NCBI RefSeq assembly: GCF_003576645.1
Contig: NC_044917.1
Location: forward strand, 7,670,273-7,734,272
Source: Ipomoea triloba
Taxonomy: Eukaryota > Streptophyta > Magnoliopsida > Solanales > Convolvulaceae
Length of the DNA stretch: 64,000 nt
Reading direction: 5' to 3'
This document shows, in pieces, positions 48,039 through 59,387 of this stretch. Positions within the stretch are counted from its first letter, which is position 1. Every line of letters begins with the position of its first letter. Below the pieces are notes generated by a model. The model did not search any database. It had not been told where the DNA came from and saw only the letters and a list, made by a program, of their open reading frames with translations. The translations under genes and the position numbers were made by a program.

Positions 48039-49410
48039 GATTTCAATATGGTCGAAGACGAGTTTGTAATTTGATTCTCATCAAAATCTCAATCTAGATG
48101 AATATGACTTTGTAATTTGGCTTAGTCTAAAATCTCAATCTAGAGAATTGAAGCCACATCAGTTTAAGAGATCAAGTCATAAAGTAATTTACCGGTTAGT
48201 CGGTTACCTGAAGGTAATCTATGAAATAGTCCCGTTGTAGTTTTTTTTTTTCTTTTTAAGTACTGATTGAAACAACAACTATTGGACGTGTCCATGAAAA
48301 TTCTCGTATCTACAAGAAAGACGAGGTACAGCTGCTCTCAACCCAAAAACAAAAACAAAAAATCACACATTTCTATGAACCAAAGGTTACGATAAGGTTT
48401 GCCAAATATTTTACAACCAAATCCATCCACTTGTCTCACACCCCCCACTCTCTGTTGAGTACGTGGTCAACACCTCCGACAAGTTGCGCTCCATTAATTT
48501 GCTTCTGTTTCACCCCATTTCGGTCCATATTTTAATGATTCCACTAGGAAAAGAAAAAGGATTAATTTGCTTTGCACTTTCCGTCTTCACACAGTAATGA
48601 CCGGCAAGTTTGAACCTTACACCTATTTCAATATTTCATATGTTGAATTTACATTAAAAACAAAATGTTAACTCGTCTTCATAATTGCACAAAATACAAT
48701 TGTCAATTCAACATATACAAAATAATAATATTCTGTTATCTACTCTATTTACAATTATTGGTCAGATTAACAATTACTTCTTTACTTATTTTTTAATAAA
48801 TATTTTCTTATAATGTTTAAATTTCACAAATTATATATAATAACAATTTTAAATGTATATATTTTAATTATTACTACTAAATTAAATATTACAAAAGTTT
48901 TAAATTATATATTATTTGAATTCAGTTTTGTTAAATGTGTAGACAAAGATGATGCAGATTATCGAAGATAATATTTATTTTGAATTGAAAGGAAAGGATA
49001 ATTTATAACGTGACTTTGCTTAAGGTAAGGGATTTGATGTTTCTTTTTTCTTCTCCCAAATTGATATGTATAAGGATATTAGAGTGTCTTTATCCCAACC
49101 AATCTCCCCTTGCTAGATGGGGTGACACATTGAAACATATTTATTTTTTTTATTTATATATGATGATATGGTTAGCAAACTTGCTACTGCAGCAAGTTTG
49201 CTAACCTAACAAAATGTTATCACAATAGCAATTTGATAATATGAAATTTGTGAAAGTGGGAGTATTTTAGGGGTAAGGACAACCTTATTCCATTTATAAA
49301 AAATTAATTATTTATCTGCATGGATAGCTCAACTAAGTAACTTGAGTAAAATTTAGGATTAAAGACCAATAATTGAGTCCCACCTAGAATTACGATGATT
49401 ACCTTTTGGG
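48039..49410. other. Intergenic, very AT-rich
   Basis: No gene seen. A short near-palindrome (agcaaacttgctactgcagcaagtttgct) lies at 49173-49201. Confidence 0.55.
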
Positions 49411-49419
49411 AGCCGCAAA

Positions 49420-49946
49420 TTATATCGTGGACCGTGGTCCACAATGCATTGTGGACCGCGGTCCCAAAACGACGTCGTTTTGATTAATGAAAACAGACGG
49501 ATGAATTCGCGCCACTCACTTTCTTTTCATATATACTGCACTTTCTTTTCATATATACTGCAGTTACCTTTCAACACAACTGCAGTTACTTTTTGATAAG
49601 TTTCATTCGATAATATAAAAACACAAAAGTGAAACTGTTATTCAGTATCTGTTCATATACACTGCAGTTACATTTCAACACAACTACAGTTACATTTTGA
49701 TATAACTACAGTTTCATTCGATAATATCAAACACAAATGTGAAACTGTTATTCAGTATCTTTTCATATACACTGCATTTCTTTTCAACACAACTACAGTT
49801 ACTTTTTGATATAACTACAGTTTCATTCATAATATCAAAACAAATGTAAGGCAGTATCTTTTGGAATGAAATGTAGTGTCAATTACGGGGCTCCATCTCC
49901 CACTTACTAAAACGACGTCATTTTGGGACTGCGGTCCACGATATAA
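49420..49946. mobile_element. MULE-like element with palindromic termini and internal minisatellite
   Basis: The left end (atatcgtggaccgtggtcc, then aaaacgacgtcgtttt) is the inverted complement of the right end (aaaacgacgtcattttggg, then gcggtccacgatat). The left terminus is itself a near-perfect palindrome centred on aatgcatt. The interior (about 49510-49860) is a tandem array with a period of about 105-110 bp, with repeated tatacactgcagtta, caacacaactacagtt and tttcattcgataatat. There is no coding potential. It shares its plan with the element at 54475. Confidence 0.65.
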
Positions 49947-50340
49947 GAGGAGCATAGAAAATTAACAATTCTATCTTACAAAAAAATTAGAAAAGATAAT
50001 TAACCATTCTTACGTTTATGGAGAAGAAGACTTGTAATTGACTGGATTAACGTAGAAGAATCTAGTAGGCATCCATTACTGACTTTTTTGCCCACGAAAT
50101 AAGAGGCGGTGTTAACTCACCCGCGCAAGGGCGCGTGGAACAACTCCTTTCATTTCCCTTTTCCATTTCCTTGGGCTTTAAGTCTTCCACCTAATCATCT
50201 GCGCCACTCAAAAGGAAAGAATAAAAACAATCTTGCCGTCTAGGTTCGTTCAACGCACTGAACATAATCGCAGCGTACACGTGTCGTATGTTTATAGGTT
50301 TATCCGAAGAGCGTTTTTGGCGTGAGTCTTCCAAAACTCC

Positions 50341-51692
<1,352 letters not shown>

Positions 51693-52960
51693 ATTGCTTC
51701 ATTGCCATGGTTGTCATCTGTTGTTCTGTTTGGCCTTTGAATGTGTCTGTCTTGTGATGTCTTGTGAGTCTGTTTTGGTGGTTCAAGAATCAAGAAAAGT
51801 GAATAATTGAAATTTAATTTGCTGTCCAACTAAGGTGATTTTGTTTGGAGTGTTGAATCGTAATTTTCATAATTGTGTTGTGAATCCAAAAAAAATACAG
51901 TTTTAAGGTTCATGAGTATTGGCATAATTTGGGATTGATTGGAGCGTTAGAAACGTTGGCAAGTTGAGTTCAATCTCTCAATAAGAATACCCTTAACAGC
52001 TTAATTGTTGCCTCATGGAGTTGGACTCCAAAACTATGATCAAACAAGGCGATCTTTATATTGTGATTATCTAAAATAGTGAAACGGAATAGCAAAATTT
52101 ATAACTGAAACAGAGATGGTAAAATTTGCCCAAAGAGAAGGATAGATACCTAATTTGCAAAAGAAGAGATAAATGGGGTTTCGACAGTGGGAAGGCAACC
52201 AAGTTCTATAGTAACAGATTGTTTTGCCTTACAATCCTCTACCTTTATGAAATGCGCTCATATTAATGTAGGGTAATACTGATGTATAACCAGTATCAGT
52301 CCAAGATGGTGTAGATAATAGATACTACACTATTGAGGTGACTAAGAGGGAATGTAGAGTTCTGTCAACTTTGATCTTTGTTGCTTCTTCCATTCCCCTT
52401 CTACCAAGCTCTTCAACCAAACAGCGAGGAAAATGTTCACTTTACTGTAATATACATTTATATACTAATGCATTCTCTTTGAAGTTTCATCAAAGTTTTA
52501 GCACTTAATCTTTTCCCTTTGCTTCCTAACAACACTTGAAATATGAATTCTTAATTAATTTCTGTGAACCAAAACACCAATATCCTAGCCATACAAAATG
52601 ATGTTTGCAACATACTTTTCTCCCACATTGACCCTGTTTTAATGAATAATCTACAGAAGACAATGTTGAAATGATGAACACAAATGCTTTTGACTACTCT
52701 AAATCTTCAATGCAGAGCACTGCAGAGATTGTCTTGTAGATTTATAGAAGCTTATGTATATTTAATAATATTAGTCTTGAAGATTGCATTAAGTCTCTCA
52801 GATTTAAATTCATTTTTCATTCACACTTCTATTTGATATCTTGTAATAATGATTTAAGTATACGAAGAGGCAGATGAATTTTATTGATAATTTAAGTATA
52901 CGAAGAGGCAGTCACACTTGTATTGATGATTTGCATGTCCTCTTAAATGAGAATTTAACA
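51693..52960. other. Polyubiquitin 3' flank and intergenic DNA
   Basis: The 3' UTR and about 650 bp beyond have a diverged second copy at 53366-53740 (shared gaaacgttggcaagt, ttcaatctctcaataagaat, gcgctcatattaatgt and gtgactaagagggaatgt). A short direct repeat (agtatacgaagaggcag) lies at 52856-52909. No other gene seen. Confidence 0.7.
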
Positions 52961-52998
52961 ATCTTGCCGTATAGGTTCGTGAGTCTGCCAAAACTCCT

Positions 52999-53006
52999 AT
53001 ATAAGA
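52999..53006 (+). promoter_or_regulatory. Duplicated polyubiquitin TATA box
   Basis: ctatataag with flanks aaaactc and atcccgctcccttcttc copies the promoter at 50341. The leader continues to 53090 without any upstream ATG. Confidence 0.75.
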
Positions 53007-53119
53007 TCCCGCTCCCTTCTTCCTTCTCGTTCATCATAATCATCTGTTTTTCCTCTTCGTTCTTCTCCTGCGATTATTTTCGATTTTCAACTCACTTGGT
53101 GCTCAGGCTCAGGGGTGGA

Positions 53120-53365
53120 ATGCAGATCTTTGTGAGGACCATCGACGGCACGACTATTACCCCGGAGGTGGAAAGCTCCGACACAATTCATAGCGTGAAG
53201 GCTAAAATTGAAGATAAGAAGGGGATTCCTCTGGATCATCAGAGGTTGGTCTTTGCCGGAAAACTGCTTCAAGATGGAAGGACTGTGGCCGACTATAACA
53301 TCCAGAAGGACTGCAGTCTGCATCTTATCACCCGTATCCTTGCGGGTTCTGAATTGCTTCAATGA
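53120..53365 (+). pseudogene. Collapsed polyubiquitin duplicate: single diverged ubiquitin unit lacking the C-terminal GG
   Basis: The copied promoter and leader exon are fused near 53090 directly to the end of the fourth unit of the parent. This removed the leader intron and units 1-4, leaving one 81-residue frame with its own ATG. It keeps K27, K29, K33, K48 and K63, but K6 is Arg, K11 is Thr, L8 is Ile, I44 is Val, and the tail LRLRGG has become TRILAG followed by SELLQ. A one-base loss in the old stop region caused the extension. Without GG it cannot be conjugated in the usual way. The open frame and promoter leave possible expression as a ubiquitin-like binding decoy, but decay is the simpler reading. 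Confidence 0.85.
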
Positions 53366-54465
53366 TATGGTTGCCCTATATTGCTCTGTTTGGCCTTTGA
53401 ATGTATCTGTCTCGTGTGATGATTGTCTGTTTTGGAGGTTCGAGAATCAGGAAAAGTGAATAATTGAAATTTAATTCGCTGTCCAACTATGGTGATTTTG
53501 TTTGGAGTGTTGAATCGTAATTTTCGTAATTTCAAATTAAAAATTTGAGATTGATTGGAGCATTTGAAACGTTGGCAAGTCGAGTTCAATCTCTCAATAA
53601 GAATCGCCTTAACAGTTAGCTTAATAGAAGTGCGCTCATATTAATGTGGGGTAATTAATACTGATGTAAAACCAATATCAGTCCAAGATGTTGTAGACAA
53701 TGGATACACAATTGAAGGTGACTAAGAGGGAATGTGGGGTAAAAACAACATGATACCAGAATTAGAGGGTGTGTGGTTTCCCTCTCTAGATAAGTCCTCC
53801 TAATTTTGTTTGAAGTCCTTCATTTTGTTTGAATTTTTTGAGTTTCTTCAAATGTTCTTGCATTTATAGTGTTGTAGTAGAGTTATATATTCAATGCAAT
53901 ATATTTTGTATTGTATTGAAAAAATTAGTAAAAAAATTGACATGTGAGTAACTATTTTGGGACAATATTTTGAATGGCATTTACTAATAATTTGAATTAG
54001 ATCAATGTAGATACGAATTCTCTTACATAAGCAGATGAATTTTGTATATTCACATTCAAAATGGTTAATAAATGAATGAAAAATTGATTCCGTAAAATGG
54101 TATACATACTTTCCGCATAACCTTAGCCCTCTTAAGTAATTTGCTTATAGCTAGAAAAGAGGCAAATATTTTAATATCATTGAAGAAGCACATAAATATT
54201 CATGCGAAGAGGTATTTTTGTGATATAACCAAATATCAATCCAAGATGCATGTGGTAGCTAAAGGATACCCTATGGGAGGTAAGACAACAATAAATGGAG
54301 TAGCTTGGTCATGGTCTACCCAATTTACAAGGTCCTTTGCGCTACCATTAGTTGATCACTAGGCAGAGTGAATGTAATAGATAATAAAACAAGCTTATTG
54401 ACTAAGAGCAAATGTAAACTATCCAAAAAAAAAGGGTCAAAATTAGAGTGATGTGAGCTTTCTCA
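53366..54465. other. Duplicated polyubiquitin 3' flank and intergenic DNA
   Basis: 53366-53740 matches the parent's 3' flank. 53750-53950 is in turn similar to 54430-54474 plus 55032-55060 plus 55584-55715, the landing site of the nested insertions. About 54141-54360 has an open frame (TTKYQSKMHVVAKGYPMGGKTTINGVAWSW-like) that I do not recognise. Confidence 0.6.
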
Positions 54466-55040
54466 CTCTAGAATGGCAAATTATGCTGTGGACCTAGGTC
54501 AAGGTGGACCTGGGTCCAAAACTACGTCGTTTTTGTCTCTTTTTAAAAAAAAATAAAATTAATAAACATATTGCTGAATATAGAGTTGTCCAAAAATGTG
54601 TGAATGTAGATGTTTCAAAGTGTGAATGTAAAGTATAGAAATCGTGAATGTAGATTTATGATTGTGTGAATGTAGAGTTGCCCAGAAATGTGTGAATGTG
54701 GAGGTTTCAAATTGTGAATATGGAGTATAGAAATCGTGAATGTAGAGTTATGCATGTGTGAATCTGTAATAGAGTTAAAGAAGTTCTAGCAACTTGTAGT
54801 CCTGTAATGTGTGAATGTGGAGTTCTCAAGTTGTGAATGTAGAGTATAGGACCTGTGAATATAGAGTTTTGAATGTGTGAATGCATAACAGTGGTAATAT
54901 AGTTACTAAACATATAACCCTGTAATGTGTGAATGTGGAGTTTACAAATTGTGAATGTAGAGTATAGTGTATGTGAATGTAGACCCAGGTCCACCTTGCA
55001 AGGTGGACCTGGGTCCACGGCATAACAATCCCTCTAGAAT
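54466..55040. mobile_element. MULE (Mutator-like) non-autonomous element, 557 bp, 9-bp target-site duplication
   Basis: Perfect 9-bp direct repeats ctctagaat (54466-54474, 55032-55040) flank 54475-55031, the target size of Mutator-like elements. The terminal inverted repeats start GG and contain ttatgc-gtggacc-aggtc. The right terminus contains a perfect 34-bp palindrome (54982-55015, centre gc at 54998/54999). The interior is a minisatellite of tgtgaatgtagag-like units. There is no transposase. The terminal motif aaaactacgtcgtttt parallels the element at 49420. Confidence 0.8.
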
Positions 55041-55060
55041 TACATTCATGTAATTTTGTT

Positions 55061-55583
55061 GAGTCATTTTCATTTTTGGTTCTATTGTTATTGGGGCATT
55101 ACCAATTTTAGTCCACTTCATTAATTTTTGCCACATTGCGGTCAGTCTTATGTAGTCCTTACCACTTTTAGTCCACCATTAAAATTTTCGTCAAATGGCC
55201 ATCCTAAACAGGGGCATTTTTTGTCTTTTCATGCTTTGGTCATCTTCTTGACCCTTTACAGCGGTTTTTCTTACACATTTTCATTCAATGAAGAGGTCCA
55301 GCGAAAGCCATGTGAGCCAGATTACAAAGCCATGGCTTTCGCCGGACCTCTTCATTAGATGGAAATGTGTAAGGAAAACTACTACAAAGCGTTAAGAAGA
55401 TGATCAAAGCATGAAAAGACAAAAATACCCCTATTTTGGACGGTTATTTGACAAAAAATTTTAACGGTGGACTAAAAGTGGCAAGGACTAAATAAGACTG
55501 GCCGCAATGTGGCAAAAATTAATGAAGTGGACTAAAATTGGCAATGGCCTAATAACAGTAGGACCAAAAATGGAAATGACTCT
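55061..55583. mobile_element. Foldback-type element, ~523 bp, arms of about 250 bp
   Basis: Left arm (gagtcattttcatttttgg..., through caattttagtccacttcatt, to gaagaggtcc-gcgaaagcca) and right arm (its complement, ending ccaaaaatggaaatgactc) pair almost throughout. Only about 17 bases (near 55311-55328) are left as a loop. Flanks share tttgttga, a probable 8-9 bp target duplication. The element lies 20 bp from the MULE and has no coding capacity. Confidence 0.8.
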
Positions 55584-55715
55584 TTGTTGAAGTCTTCACA
55601 TTGTTTGGATTTCTTGAGTTTTTTACGATTTCTTTTTGCATTTATAGATTCCTAGTAAAGTTGTACATTCATTGCAATAGATTTTGTATTGTATCAAAAA
55701 AATTAGCATAAAATT

Positions 55716-56149
55716 TGATACGGAATAATGCGGAAGAGAATATTCGTATTAATATATGGTAGAGTACAGGAAAGAATACTCTAAGTGTGACCGAGCTCCG
55801 TGACAGTGGGTCAGCGGCTCCCGGTCTCTTTAGCTGCTGTTCAAGAGGTCCCCGCAAAAAGCCCTTTCTCTCTACATTAAACGTGCCTTTTATAGCGGAT
55901 ATGGCCAGGCCTACTCCGGTCGGGCTGCATGCAGGACACGTGGCAGACATGCACCGGTCACGCTACCGGTCCAATGCGCTTATGATAGGTGGATATGAGA
56001 CCCCCACTTCGAATCCCACTCGGGTCGCCGCGGCGACCCGGAGTGTATTGTACAAGGCTCGGCAGACCGGGAATAGAATCTAAGGGCCTGGCTGAGTCCT
56101 TTTTCAGAGGGAGAGATCGGGATACGGAGACCCTGTTTTAACCCTATCA
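55716..56149 (-). repeat. 3' LTR, 434 bp, TGATA...TATCA
   Basis: The plus strand begins tgatacggaat and ends accctatca, the TG...CA termini with a 5-bp inverted repeat. The left border coincides with the end of similarity between host flank copies (53930 versus 55710). The 5-bp target sequence should be aaatt (55711-55715). On the minus strand a purine run lies directly upstream. An open frame inside it (55787-56083) has no recognisable product. Confidence 0.8.
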
Positions 56150-56160
56150 TCTAGCCCCCC
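56150..56160 (-). other. Polypurine tract of the retrotransposon
   Basis: The minus strand reads ggggggctaga immediately before the LTR start tgataggg. This is the expected primer for plus-strand DNA synthesis. Confidence 0.7.
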
Positions 56161-56347
56161 AGCCTGGTCTTTTACGATCGCTGAGGAAAAAGTCCGGGCT
56201 GTAAGATTGGGTCCGGGTTGCACTATCCATGGTTGATCAACAGAACGGGACAAGGAAAACGTCGTCGGCGGGTGCCGTCAGCCCTAATGTCCACGTGTCA
56301 CGTTCGCACGAACCTCGGAACTTGGGCCTAGGCTAGGTCTACGGCAT

Positions 56348-56521
56348 GGGGAGCCGAACCGTCAGCCCCTTCTTTCTCCCTCTATAAATGGGGAGCCGAA
56401 CCGTCAGCCCCTTCTTTCTCCCTCTATAAAAGGGGAGCCGAACCGTCAGCCCCTTCTTTCTCCCTCTATAAAAGCGTAGCCGAACCGTCAGCCCCTTCTT
56501 TCTCCCTCTATAAAAGCGTGG
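56348..56521 (+). promoter_or_regulatory. Four 42-bp repeats each with a TATA box, before the antisense ORF
   Basis: Units at 56348-56389, 56390-56431, 56432-56473 and 56474-56515 each contain gccgaaccgtcagcccc, a pyrimidine run and tctataaa (TATA-like at 56381, 56423, 56465, 56507). All point toward the antisense ORF at 56749. Leader intron borders lie at about 56638 (tctgacag|gtaact) and 56740 (ttgctag|gtacagcc). The fourth unit begins with gcgt, the bases that follow the array, so the repeats are staggered. Confidence 0.7.
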
Positions 56522-56748
56522 TACGTACGGTGTTTTCGGCTTTCACGAACGAGACAAACTCAGAGCCTCCCGAGTTACCTATACTTCCCGATCTTTAGCG
56601 TTGTCGACCTCAGCACGTTTTCGAATTTTCTCTGACAGGTAACTCCCTTTGCTTATACTCGTGGATACATTCGTTTTACGATTTCGGGTGATCTCGAGTC
56701 CCGGGCTGACCTTAGTAAGACACCTCCTTGTCCTTGCTAGGTACAGCC

Positions 56749-58958
56749 ATGAGCGGATCGGATAGTCAAAACCTATCCCACCACAGCTACGGTGACTCGG
56801 TCGAGGTCGGATCGTTCACGGTCTCGACTTACGACTCTGACCTCAACGCCATAGACACTTACTCAGAACCCGAGGGCTCGGTCCGGGCTCATAACCAACC
56901 GAGGGCTGAGAATGACGAAGCAGACTCTCGGCCCGTTATGGAGCCTCTTTCCATGGAAGCAGGGCCCTCGGGTCGAGGAAAACCTGCCCCTACGGCCTAC
57001 GGTAGGGACTGGTTCGCCGGTCTACCAGTCGATTCTACGCCTCCAGTGGCCGCCAGCAGGATCCGATTAGACAGCAGCGGCCTGCGGCGACACACCAGTC
57101 TTCTCACTCGCGGGGAGATCGAAGAAGTCTCGGCCCTGTTAACCGGGATTGTTAACTATGAGACCAAACGTTCGTTAGGGAGCATCGTTGACCGAACGAA
57201 TGGGGACTGGCTCGGGATGCACTTGGATTCCATCAAGGCCCCGTTGACCTTCCCGTTCCACCCCTTTTTGCTGGGTTTCATGAAATACTATGGTGTTTTG
57301 CCCGGGCAGATTGCCCCTAATGCCCACCGTACTCTCGCATGCTTCCCACAAATATGTAACCGCCACGGTCTCCCAGCGACTCTAGAGCTTTTTCGGTACC
57401 TCTTCTCGGTCCGGCCTCTATCTATCAAGCACGGGGGTGGTGTCCTATGCATACAGTCTCGTGAGCACTTCTGCAAAATTTTACATTTGCCCGAAAACAA
57501 TAGAGGCTGGAAAAACCGGATCCTGTCGGTCCGATACCCGTGGCCGCTTCCTGTTGACCGAGAGTGGCCAGAGTTCGCGACGGAGCACAAACGACCTAGG
57601 AAAAGCCGGGCTCTAGATGACGCGGCCATAAAGATTTCCGCCGAGGAATACGAGTACGAGGTCTTCCGATCTCCCGAGGAATACCTGGAAGCAAACCTCG
57701 AGCCTCCCAGATATGATTTGCCCGAGAAGTACACGCCTAAGAGGGCGGTGGTGACGGTTGCCGTCAGACCTCCCCCTCTTGAGGCTGGGTCACGAGGTTT
57801 GTAAGACTTACCGATCCGAGGTCGGTTTTACGAAGGTCGGTATACTAAGTCTTCTCTGCTTTCAGGTGCCATGAGGAGCTTCCCGGTATCAGCTCGTTCG
57901 CCTGCACCCGCCAAGAAGATCAGTCTGGGGGCTAAGAAGGTCGAGCCCTCGAAGCCTGCGGATCCTACCGGCGAGGCGCCCGTGCCCGTCGGTCTACCTT
58001 TGGACGCGACCCACACTGCCGATCTGAACAACGAGCAGGAAGCAGCCCGGGCTGCCAAGCGAGGGAAAGAGAAAGAGGTGCCCGAGGTCGAGGAGGTCGC
58101 GGTCGTGAAACGTTCCCGTCGCGACGGGTCCGGGTCCACGACCCCCGTGATCGACGTGCTCATGAAGCACGGGGACGAATCCTCCGCCGCTCTGCTAACG
58201 AGGATCTGCGCCGCGGCTCCTCCTCCGGAGAAGACAAGCGGATGGTCGACCGCTCTAGTGGGAGAGCGCATCGCTCGCGACCTCATCCAGGTATCGCGAA
58301 GTGATTAATCGTGTTCTTGTTAGCGTCTACCGGTCTTCTCACCACCTTTCTCTTTTAGATGGCGCACTCGGTCACCGATCTGTATGCCCGGGCCAAGGAC
58401 GGGGACGAGATCCATCGTCGGGACGTGGCCCCGCTAAAAAGGTCCCTTGCTAAGAGGGAATAGCGGATTAAAGAGCTAGAGGGGAAACTGAAGACGGCTG
58501 AAGAGACCGGAAAGAGGATCCTGGAGCGGGCGGATTTCGGCGAGAAGGTTTTGACGGATCCCGTCCTCCTGGCTAAGCATATCTGCCGAGGGCGGGAGAC
58601 AGGTGAGGCCGTTCTTGCGGCCATCTGGCGCACGCCGGTCGGGGAGGACTTAATGTACGAGTTCGGGACTTGGGCGTTCAACAGTGGTCGTCGAGCCATG
58701 CAGAACGACGTTCGAGCTGCCTTAGAAGTCTCGATCGACGACGACGACCTCAACAGGGTTCTGGCCGTGCTTCCCGAAGAGGTGCCCGACCCTGGTCCGA
58801 CGCCGTTCTCAACCGTCTCTGAGGGGCAAGTACTACCGGTCTCTTTCACCGACGCTTCCGCTGGACCAACGGCGGAGGTTGCGGAAGCCCCCGATGCTGG
58901 ACCAGCGGCAGATGGTGCGACGGAGCCCGGGGCCGAGCAGTCGGCCGAACGCCCTTAG
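56749..58958 (+). CDS. Antisense ORF of the Tat/Retand element (PF04195-like 'gypsy-type transposon' domain), with introns and a premature stop
   Basis: Three coding exons fit in phase: 56749-57796, 57866-58290 and 58359-58958 (about 690 residues if read through). Exon 1 holds the plant gypsy-type transposon domain (PLTFPFHPFLLGFMKYYGV, PNAHRTLACFPQICNRHGL, REHFCKILHLP), and exon 2 a basic, NLS-like KRGKEKE...KRSRRDG. Exon 3 is coiled-coil-like and acidic toward the end. An in-frame TAG at 58461 (codon 35 of exon 3, at REZR-type sequence where Gln is likely) truncates this copy. The promoter and leader intron are on the same strand, opposite to gag-pol, so its introns persist through retrotransposition. 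The function of this protein family is unknown. It converges with gag-pol; 59000-59280 between them has 62-bp tandem repeats. Confidence 0.75.
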
Positions 58959-58979
58959 ACAGTAAACGCGGGAGCCCGA

Positions 58980-59280
58980 CCTCGTTGTGCCGGGTATTAA
59001 TTCGTTTTGACGACCTTTGAGTCGTTTCGATTCGAGAGCCCGGCCTCGTTGTGTCGGGCGATACTCTTATTTTTAACAGCCTTGGAGCCACTTTCACTCG
59101 TAGCATCTTTTGCTTTCTCCTTTTAAACGCTTACTTTTGCTCCCGGGAGTAAGGTCCGAAGACCGATAATCGGGTACCTCACTCCCGGGGTGAGCACCTT
59201 GCTCTCACCATTAAGGTCCGAAGACCGGTAACCGGGCACCTTACTCCCGGGGTGAGCACCTTGCTCTCACCATTAAACAC
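58980..59280. repeat. Degenerate tandem repeats between the convergent retroelement ORFs
   Basis: Two 62-bp units (about 59151-59212 and 59213-59274) share aaggtccgaagaccg and cactcccggggtgagcac / ccttgctctcaccatt and are diverged at several bases. Before them, gagcccg-cctcgttgtg-cggg occurs twice (about 58971, 59034). They can form hairpins and may act as terminators for both convergent transcripts, which is inference. Confidence 0.6.
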
Positions 59281-59387
59281 ATTTAACAGGAAAAAACGAC
59301 TTGACCGGGCGATACTACATTTCAAACAGAACAGCCTCGCAGGGCGAAAGTAAATTGGGGCACGCAGGCTCCCGAACCTATTACAAC

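Noticed and set aside
54141..54362. 73-codon frame with GGKTTI
   Set aside because: Short, isolated, AT-rich context, no P-loop family wording beyond chance.
55787..56083. 98-residue open frame within the LTR
   Set aside because: No recognisable domain, GC-rich LTR DNA, no start context or splice support.
57288..57734. Minus-strand frame opposite the antisense ORF
   Set aside because: GC-rich shadow with no domain; the plus strand has the recognisable domain and splice sites.
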